Below are positions 21,195 to 58,753 of a stretch of DNA of 64,000 bases, piece after piece. Origin of the DNA: Scylla paramamosain (lineage: Eukaryota; Arthropoda; Malacostraca; Decapoda; Portunidae); the NCBI RefSeq assembly GCF_035594125.1, contig NC_087151.1, forward strand, positions 19,037,501 through 19,101,500, written 5' to 3'. Position 1 is the first letter of the stretch, and every line of letters starts with the position of its first letter. The notes under the pieces are model-generated. The model saw nothing but the letters and a program-made list of their open reading frames with translations. It was not told where the DNA came from and searched no databases. Both the position numbers and the translations under genes were made by a program.

Positions 21195-23761
21195 CTCTTC
21201 CCTTTTGCAGAGACCTCCATTCTTGGACACTTCAATGTTCACCACCAGCTTTGGCTTTCCTCTCCTTTCACTGACCATCCTGGTGAACTAGCCTTCAATT
21301 TTGATATCCTCCACGACCTAGAGCAATTGGTGCAACACTCTACTCATATTCCTGACTGTCTTAAAGATACGCCCAACATTCTTGACCTTTTCCTGACCTC
21401 TAATCCTGCTTATGCTGTCATCCTTTCTCCTCCGTTGGGCTCCTCTGATCACAATCTCATATCTGTATCTTGTCCTATCGCTCCAGTTCCTCCTCAGGAT
21501 CTCCCTAAGCGAAGATGCCTCTGGCGTTTTGCCTCTGCTAGTTCGGGGGACATGAGGAGATATTTTGCTGATTTTCCTTGGAATGATTACTGCTCCTGTC
21601 AGAGACCCGTCTTTGTGTGCTGAGCGCATAACAGAGGTGATAGTGTCTGGCATGGAAGCGTACATTCCTCACTCTTTTTCTCGTCCTAAACCTTTTAAAC
21701 CTTGGTTTAACACAGCTTGTTCTCATGCTATACATGATAGAGAGGTGGCCCACAAAAAGTACTTAAGCCTTCCATCATCAGAATCTCATGCACTTTATAT
21801 TTCTGCCCAGAACCATGCCAAGTCTGTTCTCCAACTAGCTAAAAACTCCTTCATTATCAAAGTGTCAAAACCTTTCAAGATCTAACTCCCCTCGAGACTT
21901 CTGGCATCTAGCCAAAAAAAAATCTTCAATAACTTTGCTTCTTTTTCTTTCCCTCCTTTATTTCAACCGGATGGCACCACTGCTATCACATCTATTTCTA
22001 AAGCTGAACTCTTCACTCAAACCTTTACTAAAAACTCTACCTTGGACGATTCTAGGCTTGTTCCTCCCTCTCCTCCACCCTCTGACTACTTTATGCCACG
22101 TATTAAAATTCTTTGCAATGATGTTTTCCATGCCCTTGCTGGCCTAAACCCACGGAAGGCTTATGGACCTGATGGGGTCCCTCCTATTGTTCTCCGAAAC
22201 TGTGCCTCCGTGCTTGCACCTTGCCTAGTCAAACTCTTTCAGCTCTGTCTGTCAACATCTACCTTTCCTTCTTGCTGGAAGTTTGCCTACATTCAGCCTG
22301 TTCCTAAAAAGGGTGACCGTTCTAATCCCTCAAACTACTGTCCTATTGCTTTAATTTCCTGCCTATCTAAAGTTTTTTTAATCTATCCTCAACAGGAAGA
22401 TTCTTAAACATCTATCACTTCACAACCTTCTATCTGATCGCCAGTATGGGCTCCATCAAGGCCGCTCTACTGGTGATCTTCTGGCTTTCCTTACTGAGTC
22501 TTGGTTATCCTCTTTTAGAGATTTTCGTGAAACTTTTGCTGTTGCCTTGGACATATCAAAAGCTTTTGATAGAGTCTGGCACAAAGCTTTGATTTCCAAA
22601 CAACCCTCCTATGGCTTCTATCCTTCTCTCTGTAACCTCATCTCAAATTTCCTTTCTGACCGTTCTATTGCTGCTGTGATAGACGGTCACTGTTCTTCTC
22701 CTAAATCTATTAACAGTGGTGTTCCTCAGGGTTCTGTCCTGTCACCCACTCTCTTTTTATTATTCATTAATGATCTAAACCAAACTTCTTGTCCTATCCA
22801 CTCCTACGCTGATGATACCACCCTGCACTTTTCCACGTCTTTTCATAGACGTCCAACCCTTCAGTAGGTAAACATTTCACGCAGGGAAGCCACAAAATGC
22901 TTGACTTCTGATCTTTCTAAAATTTCTGATTGGGGCAGAGCAAAGTTGGTATTCAATGCCTCAAAAACTCAATTCCTCCATCTATCAACTCAACACAACC
23001 TTCCAGACAACTATCCCCTCTTCTTCAATGACACTCAACTGTCCCCCTCTTCTACACTGAACACCCTCGGTCTGTCCTTTACTTATAATCTGAACTGGAA
23101 ACTTCACATCTCGTCTCTAGCTAAAACAGCTTCTATGAAGTCAGGTGTTCTGAGACATCTCCACCAGTTTTTCTCACCCCCCCCCCCCAGCTGTTAACTC
23201 TGTACAAGGGCATTATCCGTCCATGTATGGAATATACTTCACATGTCTGGGGGGTGGGGGTTCCACTCATACTGCTCTTCTAGACAGGGTGGAATCAAAA
23301 GCTTTTCGTCTCATCAACTCTCCTCTAACTGTCTTCAGCCTCTCTCTCACCGCAGGAATGTTGCGTCTCTATCTGTCTTCTACCGCTATTTTCATGCCAA
23401 CTGCTCTTCTGATCTTGCTAACTGCATGCCTCCCCCTCTTACCACGGCCTCGCTGCACAAGACTTTCTTCTTTCTCTCACCCCTATTCTGTCCACCTCCC
23501 TAACGCAAGAGTTAACCAGTATTCTCAATCATTCATCCCTTTCTCTGGTAAACTCTGGAACTCCCTGCCTGCTTCTGTATTTCCACCTTCCTATGACTTG
23601 AATTCCTTCAAGAGGGAGGTTTCAAGACACTTATTCATCAATTTTTGACTACCGCTTTGGACCCTTTTATGGGACTGGCATTTCAGTGAGCATTTTTTTT
23701 TTTTATTGGATTTTTGTTTCCTTTGGCCAGTGTCAATCCTACATAAAAAAAAAAAAAAAAA
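21195..23761 (+). mobile_element. LINE B copy 1, 5'-truncated
   Basis: The copy starts inside the endonuclease (CTTCCCTTTTGCAGAGACCTCC) and ends in a poly(A) at 23745-23760. Frames at 21327-21623, 21565-21885, 22042-22407, 22547-22867, 22901-23197 and 23223-23648 are pieces of one endonuclease-RT protein, split by frameshifts. Recognisable motifs include GSSDHNLIS (endonuclease), MDISKAFDRVWHK, SGVPQGSVLSP and HSYADDTTLHF (RT). It shares with the copy ending at 47637 a 4-base deletion in the ACTGACTG word near its C-terminus. Confidence 0.88.
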
Positions 23762-23824
23762 CTGATTGGTGGTCTGCAAGCCCCTACTTTTATATTGTCA
23801 AGCAGTACTCTAAAATATTTTTAG

Positions 23825-24110
23825 TTTTCCTAGAATGTGTTCCAGAATCTTTCTAGAATATTCTTGAACCTACTTTAGAATATTCTGAATTATTATAGAA
23901 AATTCTTGTAGATGCTAGAAAATTATTGATACTTCTACAAATTCTTACTGTATTGTAGAAAGTTCTCGAATATTCTGGAAATGTTTACATGGAATACAAT
24001 TTTCTAAAATGTTCTAGAAACTTCTAAAAGTGTCTAGTAGAACATTCTGGATAATTTGAGATTTCTGAAATGTAAGCAAAATCTTCTAAATATGAGAAAT
24101 TTCTTGTTCG
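23825..24110. promoter_or_regulatory. Array of heat-shock-element-like motifs
   Basis: TTCTAGAATATTCTTGAA at 23851-23868 is four perfect alternating TTC/GAA units with 2-base spacing. 23958-23980 is five perfect units (GAA AG TTC TC GAA TA TTC TG GAA). 24002-24024 has five units with one mismatch (AAA for GAA). Further partial runs lie at 23840-23853, 23876-23915 and 24040-24075. The trimeric nGAAnnTTCn motif is the established HSF1 binding site. The array could instead be a decayed 10-bp satellite (TTCTAGAATA)n. Confidence 0.6.
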
Positions 24111-24297
24111 ATCTGGTCAGTTCAAGAATGATCTTATTAAAATAAAAAAAAATATTTAGAACACTTTATATCCTTTCTTTAATTGTTTTAAATTATTTTC
24201 AACGTTTCAAAAGCAATTAGATAAGCAATTGCTTATCTAGTTTGTTTGTCTCGTCTAACAAACTTCTCGCAAAACAAGCGAACAGTTGTCAGGAAGT

Positions 24298-24300
<3 letters not shown>

Positions 24301-24375
<75 letters not shown>
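24301..24375. repeat. (AT)n microsatellite
   Basis: 75 bases of AT repeat that directly abut the (TGAT)n tail of LINE C. Confidence 0.97.
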
Positions 24376-24377
<2 letters not shown>

Positions 24378-24412
24378 TTGATTGATTGATTGATTGACTG
24401 ATTGATTGATAC
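24376..24412 (-). repeat. LINE C 3' tail, (ATCA)n
   Basis: GATT-GATT repeats on the plus strand read as ATCA repeats on the minus strand after an AATAAATG stretch. Short tetranucleotide tails of this kind end many I/Jockey/R1-group LINEs. Confidence 0.6.
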
Positions 24413-24631
24413 ATTTATTGTTGCATTAATAATGAAATACAACAAAGGAGGAGGACAGACCTTGCCACCCACCCCCTGGGCAACGACTTAAGGGTAGAGT
24501 ATCAAAAAAATAAAAGTATATTATACATTACAAGAATATAAGTACATAAATAAATACAGATATTGCACACCTTGTTGCATAAATATCCTACAGTCTGGAA
24601 GCAAACATAAGATATTCCTTGAGTGGAGTAT

Positions 24632-26314
24632 TCCTCCACCCTCTGACTACTTCATGCCACGTATTAAAATTCTTCGCAATGATGTTTTCCATGCCCTCAC
24701 TGGCCTAAACCCTCGGAAGGCTTATGGACCTGATGGGGTCCCTCCTATTGTTCTCCGAAACTGTGCCTCCGTGCTTGCACCTTGCCTAGTCAAACTCTTT
24801 CAGCTCTGTCTGTCAACATCTACCTTTCCTTCTTGCTGGAAGTTTGCCTACATTCAACCTGTTCCTAAAGAGGGTGACCGCTCTAATCCCTCAAACTACC
24901 GTCCTATTACTTTAATTTCCTGCTTATCTAAAGTTTTTTAATCTATCCTCAACAGGAAGATTCTTAAACATCTATCACTTCACAACCTTCTATCTGATCG
25001 CCAGTATGGGTTCCGTCAAGGCCGCTCTACTGGTGATCTTCTGGCTTTCCTTACTGAGTCTTGGTCATCCTCTTTTAGAGATTTTGGTGAAACTTTTGCT
25101 GTTGCCGTGGACATATCAAAAGCCTTTGATAGTCTGGCACAAAGCTTTGATTTCCAAACTACCCTCCTACGGTTTCTATCCTTCTCTCTGTAACTTCATC
25201 TCAAGTTTCCTTTCTGACCGTTCTATTGCTGCTGTGGTAGACGGTCACTGTTCTTCTCCTAAATCTATTAACAGTGGTGTTCCTCAGGGTTCTGTCCTGT
25301 CACCCAGTCTCTTCTTATTATTCATTAATGATCTTCTAAACCAAACTTCTTGTCCTATCCACTCTTACGCTGATGATACCACCCTGCACTTTTCCACGTC
25401 TTTTCATAGACGTCCAACCCTTCAGGAGGTAAACATATCACGCAGGGAAGCCACAGAACGCCTGACTTCTGATCTTTCTAAAATTTCTGATTGGGGCAGA
25501 GCAAACATGGTATTGTTCAATGCCTCAAAAACTCAATTCCTCCATCTATCAACTCGACACAATCTTCCAGACAACTATCCCCTCTTCTTCAATGACACTC
25601 AACTGTCCCCCTCTTCTACACTGAACATCCTCGGTCTGTCCTTTACTTATAATCTGAACTGGAAACTTCACATCTCATCTCTAGCTAAAACAGCTTCTAT
25701 GAAGTTAGGTGTTCTGAGACGTCTCCGCCAGTTTTCTTCACCCCCTCAGCTGCTAACTCTGTACAAGGGCCTTATCCGTCCATGTATGGAGTATACTTCA
25801 CATGTCTGGGGGGTTCCACTCATACTGCTCTTCTAGACAGGGTGGAATCAAAAGCTTTTCGTCTCATCAACTCCTCTCCTCTAACTGACTGTCTTCAGCC
25901 TCTCTCTCACCGCCGCAATGTTGCATATCTAGCTGTCTTCTACCACTATTTTCATGCTAACTGCTCTTCTGATCTTGCTAACTGCATGCCTCCCCTCCTT
26001 CCGCGGCCTCGCTGCACAAGACTTTCTTCTTTCTCTCACCCCTATTCTGTCCACCTCTCTAACGCAAGAGTTAACCAGTATTCTCAGTCATTCATCCCTT
26101 TCTCTGGTAAACTCTGGAACTCCCTGCCTGCTTCTGTATTTCCACCTTTCTATTACTTGAATTCCTTCAAGAGGGAGGTTTCAAGACACTTATCCACCAA
26201 TTTTTGACCACTGCTTTGACCCTTTTATGGGACTGGCATTTCAGTGGGCATTTTTTTTTTATTAGATTTTTGTTGCCCTTGGCCAGTACCCTTCCTACAT
26301 AAAAAAAAAAAAAA
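24632..26314 (+). mobile_element. LINE B copy 2, 5'-truncated, inserted in LINE C
   Basis: The copy starts at CCTCCACCCTCTGACTAC (RT N-terminal region) and ends in poly(A) at 26301-26314. RT motifs SGVPQGSVLSP and HSYADDTTLHF are present in the 25006-25836 frame. A 2-base loss in the AFDRVWHK motif (GATAGTCTGG near 25128) shifts the frame. Flanks TATTCCTTGAGTGG (left) and TATCCCTGAGAGTGG (right) look like a diverged target duplication inside the LINE C ORF2 end. Confidence 0.85.
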
Positions 26315-27660
26315 TTATCCCTGAGAGTGGCTGAGTCTAAGAAATAGTCAATGAGGGTATACAAGTCATATTGACCTTGCAGCCTAAATTTAGCAATGAG
26401 AGGACATTCCGTGACATAATGACGCAGAATGTGTCCCCTTGGTGCAGCACACAGCACCCAGCACAAGCCAGGAAAAGCACTGACTTCCCAAAAGTATTTA
26501 TGGTCTAATCTGAGCCTCATTGCCACCCTATCATGTGATGCAGTGTGTCTCCCATAGGTGTAAGCACAACTCTGGGAGACACATACATAGTGAAGACTAC
26601 TGCCACTGCCCCTATGGCAACAAACCTCCAACTGATCACTAATGTTACTATGTACAAAGTCCTTAATGTTACTCTTAACATAACCCAGAGTGTACTCAGC
26701 GCCAGGGTCCACTGTGTCATCCTGAAGGGCACACTGAGCAAGGCGGTCTGCCTCTTCATTAAGAGGGATTTCCACATGAGAGGGTATCCAGGTGAAGTGA
26801 ACTGTGGCACCAACACGTTCTAGGGTGTGAATGAGATCAAGACATTTATTAACTATATCACAGTCCATGGGGGAGGTAGACTGGACAGCATACATTTTAG
26901 CCTGACTGTCAACAAAGAATTCATCCTTACGGAGAGGCGCCACAATATAGAGCGCCTCCAGAACAGCATACAGTTCTGCCCTAGTGGAGGACATGTGTGC
27001 AGGGAGCCGCCTGGAAACCTCAGTGTCAGTGTAGTGATTGGCAGAAATGTAGTCGTGGATGAACAGCCCACATCTGGACCTGCTGCCATTAACTGAACCA
27101 TCACAATAAACATGAACAGCCTGAACGTGGGGGTACTTGGACAATTTAGTCATGAACATGTCTTGCAGCACATGAGGGAGCCAGTCCCTCTTGGGCTGAT
27201 GCAGTGAATGAATATCAACACTGACACGGTGAGGGTTCCAAACGGGTTGGAGCAGTGACATAACAACGTTAATACAGGCCTCGGCTATACCTACACTTGT
27301 AAGAACTCCCACGATCTTCCTGAGATATGGAATTGTAGGAGTCCGAGGATCACAATACAGGGATGTCAGTGATCCCTTCAGAGAATCTGACCCCATGCAT
27401 AGCATCTGACCAACAGTACGACAAGTAATTTCCTTTATCCTATACATAATACTCTGCAGATGCAGTTCAGCTCTGAGGACCTCAATCCGAGCAGTCCTTG
27501 GGCATCAGAAAATTATTCTCATGGCTTCATTCTGAACAAGCTCCAGGTGATGGAGCTTGGTGGCACTAAACTGTATTAAAATAGGGGCTGCGTAGTCAAT
27601 GAGGGACCGTACGACAGATATATAGAACATCCTTAGGACTGAAAGACGCTGCCTGCTGTT
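26315..27660 (-). pseudogene. LINE C RT C-terminus and RNase H domain
   Basis: Upstream of ATG 27447, minus-strand frames give IQFSATKLHHLELVQNEAMR and CPRTARIEVLRAELHLQS, typical of the RT-thumb region of I/Jockey/R1-group LINEs. The 426-residue frame then carries RNase H motifs: VYCDGSVNGSRS (Asp), SSTRAELYAVLEAL (Glu), EFFVDSQAKM (Asp) and NEEADRLAQ (Asp). A C-terminal CWVLCAAPRGHILRHYVTEC zinc-finger-like end follows. Around 26315 the frame runs into LINE B antisense, so its last residues are not native. Confidence 0.85.
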
Positions 27661-27666
27661 CCCCCC

Positions 27667-28660
27667 ATGGAAAGACCACCAGTGAATTGTTCTACTGGTT
27701 TGCAGCCTTGCTTAAACAACTCAGACCTGCAACCACTCTACAAGGAGGGAAGGAACCAGCCGTACATCACGGGGAGCTCTGAATCCTCCTTTTACACCAC
27801 CCTGGTAAGTGAAGGCTTCATGGGCGTTGTTATGGAGTGCTATGGTGAGGAGGGCACTAACGTGGTCACCATACATTGTGTCGACCCACATTAATGTTAA
27901 CCTTATTGAAGTGCCACCTGGCCTTCATGACCTCAAGAGGAGGATGGTGGGGCAGAAGCCAAGGCCTCAACTATTGAGTGTGGTGACAGGGAAGGTGCCC
28001 AGTGAAGTGCATCTCCTAGGCCTTGGACGTCGGCGTGTGGAGCGGTACACGCCAGAGCTGGACCTGTGTCACCACTGCAGTCGCTGGGGCCACAAGGAGT
28101 AGCGTTGCCAGTCTGCTCCTCAGTGTAGGTACTGTGCTGGTTTCCATGTCAGTGCAGTGCCTGGACAAGATCAAGGAGGGCACCAAAATCCCTCCTCGCT
28201 GCTGCAACTGTGGGGGTGATCACAATGCCCACTCCACCCTCTGCACTGTCAGGCTTCGACCCCACAGGGAGCCTGCCACTGATGAGGTGACTCGGCCCAG
28301 ACTCATGTTCCGCCAGGCTCCACCTCCTCAGACCAACGCTTAGACGAATAGGCCTTCATTCTTGTCTACTGCCCCTCACCTGCCCCAGCCTTCCTGCTCC
28401 ACCACTGGCACTTCCGCCACACCTGCCGTGTTCCTCTGCATCTGCCACAACAGTGTCCCAGCTTGGGGGCACTCAGGAACTGCCTGCCACTAACTCCACT
28501 CATCACCTCATGGCAGTGGTGAACGCGCTAGCTGCTAAAGTGGACAATCTTTCTGAAACGGTCTCTGCCCTCAGCAATCAGTTTGCCACTTTTAAGAAGA
28601 AGCAGCGACAAACAGTGCCTGTTGGGACGCCCCCTGTGGTCCCCACCCCGTGATGCTAAC
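27667..28660 (+). pseudogene. LINE C ORF1, gag-like with zinc knuckles
   Basis: Three frames (27667-27894, 27809-28102, 28023-28343) and 28453-28653 form one broken ORF1. The N-terminal part is SSFYTTLVSEGFMGVVMEC. The middle has VTGKVPSEVHLLGLGRRRVE, then CHHCSRWGHKE, stop, RC, and CRYCAGFHVSVQC and CCNCGGDHNAHSTLC, three CCHC-type knuckles as in Jockey/I-type ORF1 proteins that package the RNA. The C-terminal piece contains a short coiled-coil-like stretch (LAAKVDNLSETVSALSNQF). Frameshifts lie near 27890 and 28100. Confidence 0.8.
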
Positions 28661-29048
28661 CAGGACCAGGGAGACAGTGACGTGTGCCTGCAGTGTGTGA
28701 CCCACCCCAGGCAGAAGACAATACTGCAGGGGAGCGTGCGGGTGCTGCTGCACCCTCTCCGAGGAAGGCTGCCCCCACCAAGCCAGTCACGGGAGCCAAT
28801 CGACAACCCCGGGGCCCCTCAGGGATGGCTCCTGCTTCCCCTGTCTCAGAGGACAAGTCACCTGAGGCAGACCGTGATGGGGATGCCGCCGGTGAATGAA
28901 CGTTGGTCACCCGCAAGAAGAGGCACTGCTCTGACCCCCGTTCTAGTCTCGACTGTCAGCCTCGAGCCAGACCAGGGATATGTGATGTCAGCCCTGCAGA
29001 CTCTGGTGGAGCAGATGTCTCGCCTGACACGGGTGCAACACCATCACA

Positions 29049-29417
29049 ATGAACGGTAAGACTTTCCGCACCTTAACATGGAATGTCAATGGTCTACATG
29101 CTCACTTCACTGACTTACACTCTCACGTCCTTCTCCATAAGCCTGACATTATTGCCTTACAGGAGGTAAGGCCACGGGTGCCTGAGCTGCAGGGTTATGC
29201 CTCCCACACCTTCAGTTGTGGTGACAGCAGTAGTCGGGGAATGGCTACTTACATTAGACATGGGATTCCGGTTACTTTCAGGGAAAGGGGAACCACCGAG
29301 GGTATTGAATTTATTACTGTTTGCTTGCACACCTTGGGTGAAGTTATTTACTTTGTAAACATGTGCATTCATGCTGGTGCCTTAAATGTTGCAAGTTTTC
29401 CTGATTTCTGTCCTTGA
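29049..29417 (+). pseudogene. LINE C endonuclease N-terminal fragment
   Basis: MNGKTFRTLTWNVNGLHAHF and IIALQEVRPRVPEL give the Asn and Glu of an EEP endonuclease. The fragment ends near 29400, before the GDFN and SDH motifs, where an (AT)n tract begins. It starts just before the end of the remaining ORF1-like frame, fitting an ORF1-ORF2 overlap. Confidence 0.8.
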
Positions 29418-29435
29418 GGAGCAGACTGTTATTAT

Positions 29436-29593
<158 letters not shown>

Positions 29594-29596
29594 CTT

Positions 29597-29642
29597 CATT
29601 TATTGCAACGTTTCAGCTTCACAGAAACGTTGCTATAAATGA
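29597..29642. other. Perfect-looking hairpin upstream of EDEM1
   Basis: TCATTTATTGCAACGTTTC is followed after a 9-base loop by GAAACGTTGCTATAAATGA. The 19-base arms pair with one mismatch. It lies about 260 bases upstream of the EDEM1 start codon, next to the (AT)n tract. It may be a remnant of a small palindromic MITE or a transcribed structure. Confidence 0.65.
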
Positions 29643-29900
29643 AAAAAGGAAGTCTGGTGTATCCCTGCTATGTAAAGACGACAATGGTTGAATGTCTAGT
29701 TGGTCGTAATATGTGTCTGTAGTGATCAAGGAACGTATACCAAGAGTGTCTATTACCATTCTTGGTAGTGACCGGTGGCGGCAAGTGTGATGGTGCCGTT
29801 GAGTTGGTGGGCCAGCTCAAGGCCGGCCTGAGGGTGAGCCGTGAGGCCTGACAGCTGTTAGTGTTGCCTGTGACACGATGCAGGCTAGTCGGGCGGGAGG
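29643..29900 (+). promoter_or_regulatory. EDEM1: Presumed EDEM1 promoter and 5' UTR
   Basis: The GC-richer 260 bases directly before the first coding ATG are the likely promoter/5' UTR. Neither a CCAAT-N9-CCACG ER-stress element nor a TGACGTGG UPR element was seen here, although EDEM1 is UPR-induced in other animals. The transcription start is unknown. Confidence 0.4.
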
Positions 29901-57252
<27,352 letters not shown>

Positions 57253-57626
57253 GTAAGTTCTTGATGATTATCTTAGAGTTCAGAAAGGAGTCAGTGTAGC
57301 ACACTATTTTGAATCAGCTTTTGTGATGATGTTAAATTGCAGTACAGTGGAGCACTGTGACAGGCTATCTTAAGAGACTGTAAAAGAAAGTTTGCTAGTT
57401 TGTGAAATCAGTAATTATTAAACACAGTGAATACTTTTTAAAGTGCTGATCTTTCAAGCACTACACTTATACCACCATCACCACCACATCCCTCTGTGCC
57501 AGCTACAGAAGCCATAAGTGTTAGAAACACTAAAGAAGCCAGGGAAAAATGTCACAATAACAGTTTGACAGTTTCTTTTAAGTACTACGCTGGGCAAGAC
57601 CTAGGAAATTTTAAGGAATATATTGC

Positions 57627-57698
<72 letters not shown>

Positions 57699-57749
57699 TA
57701 TTGTTATTATTATCATTATTATTATCATTATTATCATTATTATTATTTA
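57627..57749. repeat. (ATT)n microsatellite
   Basis: Trinucleotide ATT repeat with a few ATC interruptions in the intron after exon 5. Confidence 0.95.
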
Positions 57750-58542
57750 TGCATTTATTATTATCTTTTATTTATTGTTTTATTTATTTATATAATTATT
57801 TACTTTTTTTTTTTTTTGCCAGGACAGGAATGTCACATATGTGGCAATGGGCTAGTGGCCGCATGCTGAATGAACACTAAGAAACATAAGGTGTAATTTC
57901 TAAACTGCCTGATAGGTGAACATTGAGAAAATAAGGTGTCATTCTCCCGTCATTAGGCAGTAAATTGATAGTTTTGAGACTTTTTTTTCATTAGTTGACT
58001 TTTTTTTCTCTAGTTGTGAAGCTGAAGACTGTCTATCATATTTTATCATATCACTAGACTTGAAATTGCTTGTAGAGAAAATGCTAGTCATGGAGCACCA
58101 CTATAAAAGTTTGATTTGACAACTAGATTTACTGGACTGCTTGGTCTAATGGAATAAGAAATTCTGATATGGTAATGATCAATCTATTCACACTTTTCTG
58201 ATATATTTCCAAGTATTTTGTACTCTCCTGTGCTGTTCCTATTGAAGTCTTGCTTTTGGCAGCTATTGGGAGCATTCACATTAGGGCTGTAGATGTTACT
58301 GCCAGAATTTTTAATTTCTGATGTGTTGTTGTGGACTTTGGAGAAAGCTCATATTAGACTGTATTTTCACAAAAATATTTTGTATATATTTTTATAATCA
58401 ACTATCTGTGCCTCATAATGCAGGGTTCTTCAAAGTACGGGTCGCGACCCAGTACTGGGTCGCAAACTCATATTCAGTGGGTCGCCACATGATAATAATA
58501 ATAATAATAATAATAAAAATAATAATAATCCAATTTTTTCAT

Positions 58543-58545
<3 letters not shown>

Positions 58546-58602
<57 letters not shown>
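58546..58602. repeat. (GA)n microsatellite inside the hAT element
   Basis: GA repeat preceding the transposase, just after an (ATA)n run at 58493-58530. Confidence 0.95.
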
Positions 58603-58606
<4 letters not shown>

Positions 58607-58753
58607 GGTGAGGGAAGGGACACGCGCCTTTGATTCCTGTCACTCGTCAGAGTCTCGAAATTTTCATCAGTTACGTTTGTACCGCGGGAGCGTGAAGATA
58701 GACACAGAGAACTCCTCAGTGACACATACAGTTATACCAAACGCTTAAACAAA

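Noticed and set aside
29643..29900. ER-stress response elements upstream of EDEM1
   Set aside because: No CCAAT-N9-CCACG or TGACGTGG match was found by eye.
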